Part shown: one piece after another, positions 32,121 to 43,412 of the stretch | Layout: each line of letters starts with the position of its first letter | Numbering within the stretch: the first letter of the stretch is position 1 | Assembly: GCA_002946415.1 (NCBI GenBank) | Contig: NJPS01000048.1 | Coordinates: 1,674,001 to 1,738,000, forward strand | Reading direction: 5' to 3' | Length of the DNA stretch: 64,000 nucleotides | Source: Rutstroemia sp. NJR-2017a BVV2 | Taxonomy: Eukaryota; Ascomycota; Leotiomycetes; Helotiales; Rutstroemiaceae | Made by a program: the position numbers and the translations under genes | The notes under the pieces: generated by a model | The model's database searches: none | Told to the model about the DNA's origin: nothing | What the model saw: only the letters and a program-made list of their open reading frames with translations

Positions 32121-33157
32121 ATGCCTGTACGTCCCTCCTTCCTTCCTTCCCTCCGCGTCTCCGCTCATCTGACTAACATCCCATTCCCATTCAGCTAATC
32201 ATAATCACCGGCTACCCCACCTCCGGTAAAACGCACCGCGCCACCCAACTGCAATCGTACTTCCTCGCCAAAATCTCCTCCCTCCCCGCCTCCTCCCCGT
32301 CCTCCTCTCTCCGCGTCCATCTCATCTCGGACCACACCCTCGCTATCCCCCGCTCAGTCTACAACCTCGACCACAAAGCCACCCACGAACGCTCCAACAA
32401 CGCCTCGGAAAAAGACGCCCGCGCAACCATCTACGGCGCCGTCAAACGCGTGCTCAGCCCCAAAGACATCGTCATCCTTGACGGCGCAAACTACATCAAA
32501 GGATGGCGGTACCAGCTCTACTGCGAAGCCAAGGCCGTGCGGACGCCGCATTGCGTCGTGCATGTTGGTGTCAGTGTGGATGAAGCGCGGAAGGTAAATG
32601 AATCGAGGTTACAAGAGGCAGAAAAAGACGGCGAAGGAAAATCAGAAGTAAAAGAGCAGGATAAACCATACGAGCGCGAATGCTGGGAAAACCTGGTATT
32701 CCGCTACGAAGAACCGAACGCAATGGCTAGATGGGATAGTCCGCTCTTCACGGTGCTAGGCGAAGATCCGGAGCCGCCGTGCGATGCGATTTGGGAGGCG
32801 ATGGTGGGGGGAGAGGGAGAGGGGCAGAGGAAGGTGGTGAGGCCGAATCAGGCGACTGTTATGAGGGTGATGAATAGTGAGGAGTTTCTGTATGAGCTGG
32901 ATAAGACGACGCAGGCGGTGCTGAATAGGATTTTGGAGTGGGGGAAGGATCATCCCGGGGAAGGGGGTGGGGAGGTTGGTGTAGGGGAAGGGGAACAGGA
33001 GTTGCTTGTTGAGTTGCCTGGAGATCCGGTGGGGTTGCCGGCGTTGCAGAGGTTGCGGAGACAGTTTATTACGCTGAATAGACAGACGGCGGTGCCGGTG
33101 GAGAGGATCAGGGCTAGTTTTGTCGCGTATCTGAATGATGCTTTTGAGGCGATGTAA
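32121..33157 (+). CDS. KTI12: Elongator-associated ATPase Kti12
   Basis: Two exons: 32121-32126 (only ATG CCT) and 32195-33157; 322 residues. The intron (GTACGT...TTCAG) falls right before the conserved start LIIITGYPTSGKT, whose P-loop is at residues 8-15. Further family marks are DHTLAIPRSVYNLDHKATHERSNNASEKDARATIYGAVKR in outline, DIVILDGANYIKGWRYQLYCEAK and NLVFRYEEPNAMARWDSPLF. Kti12 is a PSTK-like P-loop ATPase that binds tRNA and regulates Elongator, which makes mcm5/ncm5 modifications at wobble uridines. Length agrees with the family (about 300). A Gly/Glu-rich insert near residue 270 is variable sequence. Convergent with the bicupin gene 231 bases away. Coding strand is C-rich early, G-rich late. 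Confidence 0.94.
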
Positions 33158-33388
33158 GGTGGGTGGGTGAGCATTTGGTTTGGAGTTGGCGGATATACAG
33201 CATGGTATGGCATGGAAGGGAGTCGTTTGATACCCTAGAAGATCTGATGGATATTTCGAATGTTTTAGATCATATACATGCAACAGTAGCATAGGTGATT
33301 CTTTCTAGAGGACATTCTAAAACAGTGAATATCTTTCAAAACAGGTATGAACAAACATAATACAACAATAGTCTCACAACCACCAAGT

Positions 33389-34605
33389 CTACAAAATCAA
33401 ATCCTTAATCGTCCCCTTCAAACCCTCCAACCTCGCCTTATCCACCTCCTTCTCCACCACATCCGGAATCCCCACATGCTCATGCACCTCCCCCATCTCC
33501 ATCATCACCTCCCCAATCCCCCCTCCATTCGCAAAAACATACATCCTCCCCCAGCGACTCCCAAACCCCACCCTCCACCTACACCCCGCCGGCACAAAAC
33601 TCGTCTCCCCCGCCGTAACCGCCACCTTCTCCTCCCCAACCACCACCTCCACCGTCCCATCCACCACAAAAATCGCATGATGCGTCTCCGCAAACCCCAG
33701 CATCGTGTCCCTCCCCAACCCCTCCCTCATCCCCGACCCCTGCACATCCCAAATGCTAAACCGTCCATCCGTCTCCTCTCTCCGTGCCATCCCGCGCACT
33801 ACCCATCCGCCTACAGTCCGCTTCTCCCCCGCCCCGTCTTTCAAAAAGTACCCCCCGTTCTCACATACACCTGGCAGGGTCTCGTCGCCCGAGTCCCATG
33901 GCTGAGGCGCGAAATGCGCTTTGTCCCGCACGGGAACCATGTCGAATTTTTCGGTTGCGGCGATCAGTTTGGGGACCAGCACTTCGAGGGGGTTGCGCTT
34001 GTCGGTGGTGGGGAAGAGGGGCCCGAGGTAGGGTTCGCCGATGAAGCGGAAGAATTCAATCCAGGTGCCGGGGAGGATCAGTCCAAGGAACTCGCTGTGG
34101 GCGCCAGTTACTTGGTATTGGTGGATGGTGCCCTGGTGAGTGCGGTTGTTAGTATTTGGTTGCTTTTGCTTTTTACTTCGGATGCTGTTCTTGCACTTTG
34201 CTACCCCCGCAACTTTGGGAGCAGTGCGTGTATTGATAGAATCACATTCCAAAAGTTTAACAAGCAGGGGGTAAGGGTCCAAAAAACATATAAACATACA
34301 GGCGGCACACTAGCAAAATCGCCCGGCCCAAGAGACCGCGCTTTGTCGTTTGCCCAGACGCTTATTGATCCCTTCAAGCAGAGAAACACATCGTGGGCTT
34401 CGCGGTGGAAGTGGAACCCGATAGGGTCGTCTTGCGTTCCTCCGGTGCCGACGACGGCAAATGCGTTGGCGGTTTCGGCACCGGTGACAAGGAGTCGCAT
34501 CGTGCTGTTGGAGGTGGGAATCGTGATGAGCTCGCCGGAGAAGGCGGGGATGGTGTAGGGGGTGGATTTGCCGGGGGGCGCGAGGAGGGAGGGTATAGGT
34601 GCCAT
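33389..34605 (-). CDS. Quercetin 2,3-dioxygenase-like bicupin
   Basis: Two exons, 34605-34300 and 34132-33389; 349 residues; the 167-base intron is long for this window. Two cupin barrels. In the first, the metal site reads HFHREAHDVF: His65, His67, then Asp72 where quercetinases have Glu, and His106 in GTIHQYQV. The second barrel (ETHHAIFVVDGTVEVVV, then PAGCRWRV) lacks the HxH and later His, so is probably structural, as in fungal quercetinases where only the N-terminal site is catalytic. Expected role is metal-dependent oxygenation of a flavonol-like ring, but activity and substrate are uncertain because of the Glu-to-Asp change. No signal peptide, so intracellular. Divergent from the alpha/beta hydrolase. 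Confidence 0.85.
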
Positions 34606-35476
34606 GGTGGGTGTGGTGAGGTTTGCTGGGGGGGGTGTTGTGAGATGTATATAGACGGTTAGAGAGGGGTTAGCTACTTCTGGATGATGAGATCGAGAAG
34701 CAGAAAGAGATTAAGTAGAAGAGCGAGGAAACAACAGCAAGTGCAATCTCTAGAAAGAAGAACTTCACACTCCCTTAAATACCTTCTCCGTCTCTCTTCC
34801 AACACTCGAGACATGCCAGTACGTCCCATCCCCACTCCACTCTCCACTCTCCACTCCAGCTTGCCCTTTCCTTCCCCTCCTTTCCTTTACCCTTAACCTT
34901 ACCCATACTCTACAATACACCCATACTTCCACCATACCATCTCTGCCGTCCATCCATCCACCACTCCCCTAACAAACTTCCACCCGCGTCCACATCGCCA
35001 TAGTGGACGCACCCACCCACGTACGTAAGCGGGGTTGCACCGCAACACCCGCAAACTGCCGAATCACGAGGCCGATCTCCACACTGCTCAGTGTGGGGAG
35101 CACGGGCCGTGGACTTTTTGGAAATGTCCGTACGAAGTATTGCTTCTCTGTCGGGTTTAAGTAGTCTTAAAGTAGGCAACAATGCACATAGCTTATTAAG
35201 GTAATATGAATGCTAGTCTAATCTTCAACCTTCGCTAGTTTGTACGTATATAAGCAGAGGATTGTATATCAATAATGCACTCTTTATTGATGGTAATTGA
35301 TCCTACGGACTTTTTGGGTTTGTATTAAGGTTAAATCTCGTGCGTTTTCACTGTGAGAGTTGATACCTTTATTATCCCACGCTTCCCCTCTATCACGTCC
35401 TCATTACTTCTCACCCTACCTCAGCTCACCCATCCATCCCTCTCCAAACCACAACCTCCCTCCCCCGCCCGCCAAA
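34606..35476. promoter_or_regulatory. Divergent promoter with two inverted repeats
   Basis: 871 bases between divergent starts. Two hairpin-capable repeats lie close together: 35029-35052 (GCGGGGTTGC-ACC-GCAACACCCGC, one bulged A) and 35079-35096 (CCACACTG-CT-CAGTGTGG). The interval just before 35477 is strongly C-rich and probably the hydrolase leader. Confidence 0.55.
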
Positions 35477-36439
35477 ATGGAAGCCCTCAAAACCCTCGCC
35501 CAAACCAAAGGCAACGCCATCCAAGCGGTCCTCATGCCCAGCATCCAGGCCTTCGTCCCGCACCTCGTAGCCAACAAAACCAGCATCCTCTCCACCCCTC
35601 GCACAACCTACTCCTACGGCTCCCATCCCCGCCAAAAACTCGACCACTACCCTTCCTCCACCGGCCCCTCCTCCCCAACCCTCATCTTCCTCTACGGCGG
35701 CGGCCTCATCCGCGGCGACAAGATCCTGCCCATGGTCCCCGACGGCCTCATCTACCACAACCTCGGGCATTTTTTCGCACAACGCGGCATCACTACCCTG
35801 ATCGCCGATTACCGGAGGGTGAACAGCCAGTTTGGCGGGGAAGACGCAGTTTTTCCCAGCGGAGGCGAGGATGTGGCCGCGGTGCTGAAGTGGTTGGGGT
35901 CGGAGGAGGGGGAGAAGGAAGTCAAGGGTGATAGGAAGAATGTTTATCTGATGGGGAACTCAGCCGGTGGTTTGCACATTGCTACGTTCCTGCTCTCCCC
36001 GCATTTCCTCTCCGAGCGAAAAGCCCTGCATACAGGAACCGGGTCCGTGCAAGTAAAAGGCGTGATCGAAATCGGCGTTCCCTTTGGCTTTGACCAGGCG
36101 GCGGAAGATCGGCAAGATATGCTCGTAGCGTATTACGGGAGCGTGGAAGAAGCAAGGGAGAAGTGTCCAACGGGGCTACTGAAAGCGGTGGAGAAAGAAG
36201 GGAAGTCCAAAGAGGAGTTGGGGGTTCCGAAGATGCTGTTTATGGTCTCGGAGCATGATCCCGAGGATGAGATTCTGGCTCCGAATACGGAGTTTGTGGG
36301 GTTGGTGGAGAAGGTTTGGGGGGAGAAGGTCGAGCTTAAGGAGATTGAGGGGCATAATCATATTAGTCCGCTGATAGCGTTGGGGAGTGGAGAGGGGGAG
36401 AAGTGGGGGGAGGAGGTGGCGGGGTGGGTTAAGGGTTGA
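35477..36439 (+). CDS. Alpha/beta hydrolase (esterase-lipase, HSL-like)
   Basis: Single exon, 320 residues from the ATG at 35477 in a good context (CCAAAATGG); the frame is open further upstream but that part is a C-rich leader. Oxyanion-hole motif LIFLYGGGLIRGD, nucleophile elbow GNSAGG with Ser162, acid Asp261 in SEHDPEDE and base His293 or His295 in EGHNHIS complete the triad. Fold and motifs match alpha/beta hydrolase-3 type carboxylesterases. No signal peptide is seen, so cytosolic. Substrate unknown. Its divergent neighbour is a flavonol-dioxygenase-like bicupin, so a shared role in plant-phenolic breakdown is possible but unproved. Coding strand C-rich to about 35770, then G-rich to the end. 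Confidence 0.88.
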   Translation: MEALKTLAQTKGNAIQAVLMPSIQAFVPHLVANKTSILSTPRTTYSYGSHPRQKLDHYPSSTGPSSPTLIFLYGGGLIRGDKILPMVPDGLIYHNLGHFFAQRGITTLIADYRRVNSQFGGEDAVFPSGGEDVAAVLKWLGSEEGEKEVKGDRKNVYLMGNSAGGLHIATFLLSPHFLSERKALHTGTGSVQVKGVIEIGVPFGFDQAAEDRQDMLVAYYGSVEEAREKCPTGLLKAVEKEGKSKEELGVPKMLFMVSEHDPEDEILAPNTEFVGLVEKVWGEKVELKEIEGHNHISPLIALGSGEGEKWGEEVAGWVKG

Positions 36440-37182
36440 GGGGTTGGGGAGGAGGAACTAGGAGGAGAAATAGGAGGGGAATGAAGGATGCGGAATTCAA
36501 CACTTCCAAGGTAGCATTTCCGGTTTTCTATTATATTATATAAAGAAATTATATTCAACTACATATCCAGCTAGATTAGAAGAAAAAGAAGTAACCAAAA
36601 AGACCCCTCCCGTCTTGCTTAGCAAATAATTTTCAATCGAGCGAGCACGTTACGCATGCACTAACGTCCGATATTCAACGTTTCCCCCTCACACCACCCT
36701 CCCAATGTCCCAATGCAGCCGTGTATATGATATCTATTTCCTCCAATGGCTAACAGACGATTCGCCGAAACAGTGCCTTTTCATATATAATGTATTTTCA
36801 AGCTGGTCGAATTTCAGGGAACATGCAGATAGACAAACGTCTTGAGGCTCTTGTATCCTCAAAATTACATTTAGTAATCGGCTGCATTCTTGCTCGAAGA
36901 TTGGCATCAGTTCTTAAAAGCTCAGCTATGTTTTTGTCTATCTATATCTTGCGTTGAGGATATAAGTCCCGAATTATGATGAAGTGAAGTCAATGAACGT
37001 CTCCACCCTCGGTGATTCTGCTTTGCGTTTTTGAAGTGCTGCATGGTACAATTTGAATAGCTGTTACAGCCCGGATATGAACATGGTATCTATTTATCTA
37101 CATCTATCATTTCTCACTTCTCCACACCCAGAATACGCGACCTAGCTTTCAGCAATTTACGGAAATCATATATACCACCTCA
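36440..37182. other. Convergent intergenic spacer
   Basis: 743 bases between the stops of the hydrolase and URB2. AT-rich, no gene or repeat seen; probably 3' untranslated sequence. Confidence 0.6.
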
Positions 37183-40100
37183 TCACCTCCCCCAAACCTG
37201 CCACTCCCTCCACAGCTGTCCCCAAACCGCCCTTCCAGGCGCATCCAACCCATCCACCACCGCCTTCCTCAACTCTCTACCCGTACTATCTATACAGCCC
37301 CAAATAGCCCACACCCCCGGTTTCAGCACCTCTTTGACCTCCGTCTTCATCGACATCTCCAGCGTCAGCTTGATATACGTCGTCAACAAAACATGAATAT
37401 GTTGACTAGTAATCTTCTTAGCACGGAGCACCGAAGAAGTGAGATTCGAATGCGAATGCGCATGGTACGAGACGGAGGCGGGAGTCGGGTCGCAGAGAAG
37501 AGTCAGGATGCGCGTGAAGTGGGCAGCGGCGGAGGGAGAGATAGAGCGAGGAGCTAGCCATGGCGGGGCGGGGAATACGGAGAGCATGGGTCGAGAGGTA
37601 TGGGAATTGGGTGTGAAGAGACAGCGTAGAAGAGCACGGAGGACTTGGATAACGCAGTGGAGATGGCCTTCGAGTCGGAAGCGATGCGTGGTCAAGACGG
37701 CTTTTAGGATGGCGCAGAGATGGACGTATATAGCAGATGCGTGGTGAGCGGGTAGTTTGGGTCCGCGGGGAGAGCAGATAATGGTGATGACGCTGATTAT
37801 GCGATCGATGGAGTATTGGGTTAGAGAGCGGCGCTTGGAAAAATTAGCAACGAACGTGGGGAGAATTGAATGTTGAGGCCATACCTTGTTCTTCAGCATC
37901 ATTTCCAGGATTTCGCTTTGTAGACGGAATGCTCGATATGAAGTCGTTTTGACCATTTGGGTGCAGATAATATCAAAAGCCAAAGCAAGATCAAAGTTAT
38001 TTCCTGCCAATCCCTCGTCCATAGAGTCATGTGCTAGACCTGCCAAGAGTTAGATTGCATTGAGATGGTAAAGGAAAGCGGCCAACTTACTCTCGCATGA
38101 GGCAATGACATGTTTTATGGCTAGCAACTTATTCAGTTGAGTCAAGCCTGTCTGATCTTCTCCAAATAAGTGTTGGAGGAGTTTTAACTTTTCCGAATTA
38201 TCCATCTTGGAGGTCATGGATTCAATCTGCTTCTGGACATCGAGTCTACCGGCATGAGAGTTGACATCCAGAGCATCGTCTCTTATGTGAAGTCTATCAC
38301 CAGCTACATGTTTCTCAAGGAAATTCTGCAAAATTCGACGTATACCAGTTATTTCTGGGTCTCTGTCATCCAGTTTCGCCATGTAGTCTTCAATGTCATC
38401 AACAAGTGGCACAACATGGAAAGATTGTATATGAAGAGGCTCAAGACCTTCTAAAATAACGAGGACGGCTAATGATCCATCTTTGTGAGTTCCGATCTCG
38501 TCTAGTTTCAGCTTCTTCTGCAGACGTTGCTGGAGCTGGGAGATGAGAAACTCGGTGAGAGATACCCGGAGCTTTGTAGCATCGTCCTGGCCTACTATTT
38601 TCAGAGCTTCTAATTGGTCGGATTTGGCCTCGAGGGTCTCGAAAAATGCTTGGGAGATCGAGGTGAAAGGTAAGATCTTCTCGGGCTTGGTCTTCTTCTC
38701 ATCGTTGGTGAACTTTTCAAGCTTTTCACGAAGATAAGTTATGCCACCTTGCATATACGTGCGGTTTTGTGTTTGCTCCAGATTAGTTGCGATATGTCTG
38801 AATATGTTAGTATCAGTTGGAAGGGTATTGAATTGAGCTGTCTGTGCTTACGATAAGGTCAGTCTGACTAGCTGCTTCAAAAATGTCAAGTTTTCCTTGC
38901 AGCTAGGCATGTTTTCATAACCAATTTTCTTGGTCACTTTCTCAAGGTCTTCGAAGTCTTTCAAGTTCATTCCCTAATTTTTTCTTAGCAAAAGTTGACG
39001 CGCCCGCCCATGGAACTAACCTTGTAAAATGTAGGACGTTGCATCACCTTCGTTTTCAGAGCAAGAGCTGCAGGAAAGCATTCGGGTGAATTGATCAGGG
39101 CATCTGCCGGCCAGCTTTGTATGATACGCTCCCTAACCTTTTTGTTGAATGATTCAATGGGTAGCTGGAGTAGAGATTGGATTGCAACTTCGTTGCAGAC
39201 GGAAGATCTTAAAAGCGGATTCGCTTCTTGAGTCTGGCATCTCAACAAGACATCAATGAAACAACCTAGAAACGTCAGTAGGTGCTAAAATATATACCAG
39301 ATATAATAGCTGACCTAGTACAGCTCCAGAGTTCAGTACGTGTTCACTCTGCAGCGTCCCCAGCCATAAAGTCTTGAACTTTTCAGAATTGGTCACAGTA
39401 GAAGATGCTATCCACAAAATATGTGTCAGCATGTTGCTGAATAGCTCTCCATCAAGGTGCATGCACAATCTAAATTCTTGTCAATTTTGCATTCCTGAGT
39501 TAATGAAGTAAACTTACTCAAGTGTTCTAGGGAACTCATCGAGTACACACTTGACACGTGCCCATGTATACCATCCAAAGTCTCGGGACAACGTGTTGGG
39601 CTGGAGGGGCCACTCAGTCTTGCTGTGATTGACAGCTAGTGCTTGAGGGAGAAGCACGATGTCATTTGCAAGACGCTCTAAAGATCGCAAAACTACCGGC
39701 ATCGCTGATACATCGAGCTTGGTTGTACTGGCAGAGTCCCAAGCGGCACAGGCATTCCGTAAAAACTCTAAACTATTCAACCTGTCACAGTGGCCTTGCT
39801 CTTCAACGTTCTCGGAGCTGTGTATCGTGCCAATCGTAGATTCAAAAGATCTAGTCGTTTTGTCCCAAAGGTCAGCAATCTCCTCTAAATGGGATGATTG
39901 AATCCATCGGATTGAATTGCTAAGAATCCTCCAGAAGCGCCAGCTATATCTGTGATCCAGTTTGTTACCGATGTCGTCGTCTGAAATCATATGAATAAGC
40001 CGTGTGCCGATAGCATCCACGACATTTTCCTTCCGTATGGAGCCCGAAACAGCCTCAAGTATAACACAAACGGCATTTGGGTGTTCCGAAATCTCTGCAG

Positions 40101-41890
40101 CTAGCCAATCAAGGATCTGTAAAATTTGCTGAAGCGTCAAAGAAGGTTCCAAGAGCTTACACAGCTCTTGCTGGAGTGCCTCATCTTCCCAAACACAGAA
40201 CGAGTCCATTGGTAAAATCATGTTCTCATCTCGAAGAGCTTCAAAATTAACGAGTTGCTCATACCAATGACGTAGAAATCCAGACAAGTCGCGAGCTTTT
40301 GCAAACTCGTTCATGAGTGGAACAGCCACTCCTGTAACAATTTGAGATGAGATTCCAGACCAATTGGGGTCAAAGTAGATATTTGTGATTCTGCTCAGGA
40401 CGTCGGATAACAAGTTTTTATCTTCACCAGGAATCAGAAAGACATTAGCGTCCAGCCTAACCATCTCCTCCAGAAGTGTCCAATCCGTGCTGCCCTCAGG
40501 TATGATGTATTCAGCTGTGATTTTTCTGAGCCCAGGAAGCCCCAGATCAATATTGTGTTCTCTCGAACTTCGGAGAATGGCACAAATAGCTTGACTGTGA
40601 GCCCCAGACTTATTCTGAGACATGGATGTGTAAAATGAAGTGAATGCTCTCTGGAGCCATGCCTCATCAGAGCCTCGTCTACGATGCCCGCTATGGGGCT
40701 GAAGAGATCGAATCGCAATGTCAAAGAGTAAAGCGGCATTGGTAACATCTTGTAAGATTGACACCTTGGTTAGGTTTTCCAATAAAGTTGAATCTGGCTT
40801 TTCTGTAGAGTCTGACTTTGCAGGAAGTATGATATTACGTGCCACCATTTGCTCTAGGCAGACTCTCCAGTCTCGAGTGGATACATTACTTTGGGCTTGC
40901 TTCAGCAATGCGAACAGAGGGTCCGAACAGTGTAGAGAAAACTGCAAGAGGTCTTCATTCCCAACCAGACGGTAGTTCCAGATATCGACGAAAGGATCAA
41001 GTAAGTTCGAAGGTTGAGAGCCCGGCTCAGACTGTTGTTCAAGGACCTTTTGACATAGAGACATCCAGGTGCCCAAAATCGTCGCGGACACCTCCGGTGT
41101 GGTCTGGACTATGGACCGTATATATTCCGACTTAAACGCACCACTACGACCATCGATATCACCTTCGAGTGATAGAGAGCTCCTAGCATAATGAACCAGT
41201 CTTTGAATCGCAGCATAAATTGCCACGACCAGGCCTGCAAGCCCGTTCGCCGGTTTGTAGTCCTTGTTTACGATCAAATGTCCCGACCGTGTGCGCTTCT
41301 TCGATGGCTTTTTTGCTTCCAGTGCCTCTGACGATGTTTCGGCAACGCCATTGCTCGTCAACTCTTTTGCTCTGTGCAAATCTTCATCTTCTTGTGCATC
41401 TCGTAAAGTTTGTTGCAGAATCGCCATAAATTTCCTGTCGCTAAGAATTTTTGCGACGTTGGGCAAAGGTATCGCAGTGAGCAGATATTCGAATAACTGC
41501 CATGAAGCTTGGGTGATCCTAACATGCTTTAGTGGACATCAGATAGCTGTGGGATGGAAAATCATACCTGGGTGTTTTGTCTTTGGGAGACTGCAGCTTT
41601 TTCAAGAGCCAGCGCAAAAGCCATTCTTCCTTACCGTGAGTAGCTGTGACGGCGTGTTTCCCATGATGTATTATCTCCCCGTGTTTCTGACTTTTGAGCG
41701 TGTCGGCAATATCAACCAGCTCAAGACTAACAAATTTCGCAGCTTCTTGAATTTGCGCTGAGAACGGCGCTGAGGTTTTCTCAAGCTCTGCGAGCTTTTC
41801 TTGTGCGGCACGGGATTTTGACTCCTAGACAGTCGTCAGTAATCATTTCCGAGAGAATAGAATTGTTATGAGAGGTTAGCCTACCATCAT
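37183..41890 (-). CDS. URB2: Urb2/Npa2 family ribosome-biogenesis protein
   Basis: Nine exons on the minus strand: 41890-41885, 41824-41568, 41518-39518, 39469-39315, 39265-39021, 38973-38852, 38797-38091, 38039-37885, 37833-37183; 1432 residues. The helical, repeat-like body has no catalytic motif; the C-terminal 220 residues (SIDRIISVITIICSPRGPK ... VHLCAILKAVLTTHR ... LLTTYIKLTLEMSMK) match the Urb2/Npa2 C-terminal domain. In yeast this nucleolar protein is needed for early 60S pre-rRNA processing. The start is ATG-ATG just before intron 1, leading to ESKSRAAQEKLAELEK; an open frame runs about 100 bases further up but has no ATG. The last intron is 51 bases, a multiple of three without stops, so it could be retained silently; splicing better fits the family. 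Head to head with TRM140, 213 bases apart. Confidence 0.9.
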
Positions 41891-42103
41891 AAATCCCAAT
41901 TGCTCATGAAATCGCAAAAATCCTGCGACACTTCTCGCTGGCTGCAAGAGCTTCACATATTTTTGGGCAGTATTTATTTTCACCGCCTCCACTGCGCCTG
42001 ACAAGGTTAGTGGCTTATACTAGTCAAAAATTAGTCCCTCAACTTCAAATAAATTTTTCTCTTTCGCGTCCTGCCCACTGCTTAGGATACGAAAAACATC
42101 AAT
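41891..42103. promoter_or_regulatory. Bidirectional promoter, URB2 and TRM140
   Basis: 213 bases between opposing start codons. Its URB2-proximal part is an open frame continuous with URB2 but without ATG, preceded by an acceptor-like TTGTCAG, so the URB2 leader may be spliced. Compact shared promoter for two translation-related genes. Confidence 0.6.
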
Positions 42104-43412
42104 ATGTCAAAAGACGACATTCCGCCCTGCAGTGAAGATGCTGCTCTAGTGGAGGGCGTTTCCTCTCTGCAGGTAGATGAAATAATAGCCGCGACCGATG
42201 CAACAGAACAACTACCACCACATCGTTCGCACGATCCTCAGCATAATCTCAAAAGAACCGATCCATTCCAGTTTGGCTCTCGATTTCTGAGTGAAGAAGA
42301 CAATGTCTTTGAATTCAATGCTTGGGATCATGTAGAGACTGATGATACTTACAAGGAGTATGCAGAACTACAATATGCCAAACAAAGAGAGGCGCCTGTG
42401 TCGGATTTTGACAAGAGTACGTACAAATTTGTCTCGTTATTCCCCAATAACCACTGCCCTGCCCTTTCCGGCATCATCGCTACCTGATGATTTCCAATTT
42501 TTTCGTATAGATCATCTGAGGTTACTAGCCCATGAACGAAACAAATTTAGCATGTCTTTCGCTCCTATCTGATTGTAGCTTTTTATTGTCTTAATTGTCA
42601 AGCATCTAGTGTAGCATTCGAGTTGCTAACATCTTTCTCTAGATAGATTCAATTCTGACCCTGCCAAATGGTGGAACAATTTTTACAAAAACAACACTGC
42701 CAATTTCTTCAAGGATCGAAAGTGGCTCCAGCAAGAATTTCCAATCCTTTCACAAGTGACAAAACCCACATACGGCCCTGTCACTGTACTCGAGGTTGGT
42801 GCAGGTGCCGGTAACACTGCGTTCCCCATATTGCACCACAACCAAAATCCTGATCTGAAGATACATGCTTGCGATTTCTCTAAAAAGGCCGTGGAAGTAA
42901 TCCGTGCAAATGAAGCATATGATTCAAAGAATATACAAGCAGATGTTTGGGATGCCGCTGGCGACGTCCTACCTCCTGGACTGGAAGAAAGTAGTGTCGA
43001 TATCGTGATCATGATCTTCATCTTCTCTGCACTCTCTCCAAAACAATGGAGTCAAGCTGTACAAAATATCTTTAAGATCTTGAAACCCGGTGGGGAAGTC
43101 CTGTTTCGAGACTATGGTCGTGGAGACCTTGCTCAAGTCCGGTTTAAGAAGGGTCGATATCTTGAAGAGAATTTCTACATCCGTGGAGACGGCACTCGCG
43201 TATACTTCTTTGAAAAAGAAGAGCTGGTCAGAATATGGACCGGCGCGATAACACCTTCCAATGCTCCAGATGAGAGCACATTGCCAGAGCAAAAATCCCT
43301 TTTCGAAATCATTGACCTTGGCGTGGATAGGAGGTTGTTGGTCAATCGGGCCAAGCAACTGAAGATGTATAGATGCTGGATGCAAGGCCGATTCCGAAAG
43401 AAAGAACAATAG
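42104..43412 (+). CDS. TRM140: tRNA m3C methyltransferase, TRM140/METTL2-like, with frame break
   Basis: Exon 1 is 42104-42416 (ends FDK plus one base, donor GTACGT). After a 227-base intron the acceptor CTCTAG at 42643 opens exon 2, which runs to 43412. The family makes 3-methylcytidine at tRNA position 32. Motifs: N-terminal DPFQFGSRFL and NVFEFNAWDHVETDD; then RFNSD and PAKWWNNFYKNNTANFFKDRKW; SAM-binding VLEVGAGAGNTAFP; and FSALSPKQW, FRDYGRGDLAQ, LEENFYIRGDGTRVYFF. The two parts RFNSD and PAKWW lie in different frames: the bases read GACCTGCC where GACCCTGCC is expected, a one-base loss near 42660, and a stop follows near 42760. No alternative acceptor repairs it. Either a consensus error in a C run or a real disabling change; otherwise about 360 residues, as usual. 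Confidence 0.85.

Noticed and set aside
34813..34830. ATGCCAGTACGTCCC resembling the KTI12 mini-exon start
   Set aside because: No acceptor followed by a coding exon in a matching frame; the similarity is short and probably chance.
41891..41995. N-terminal extension of URB2
   Set aside because: Frame is open but has no ATG, and tested upstream ATGs do not splice in phase. Kept only as a note.
42640..42765. Programmed ribosomal frameshift like that of yeast ABP140/TRM140
   Set aside because: Yeast uses a +1 shift at a known slippery heptamer; here a -1 type change would be needed and no slippery run is present. A lost C in a C run is simpler.
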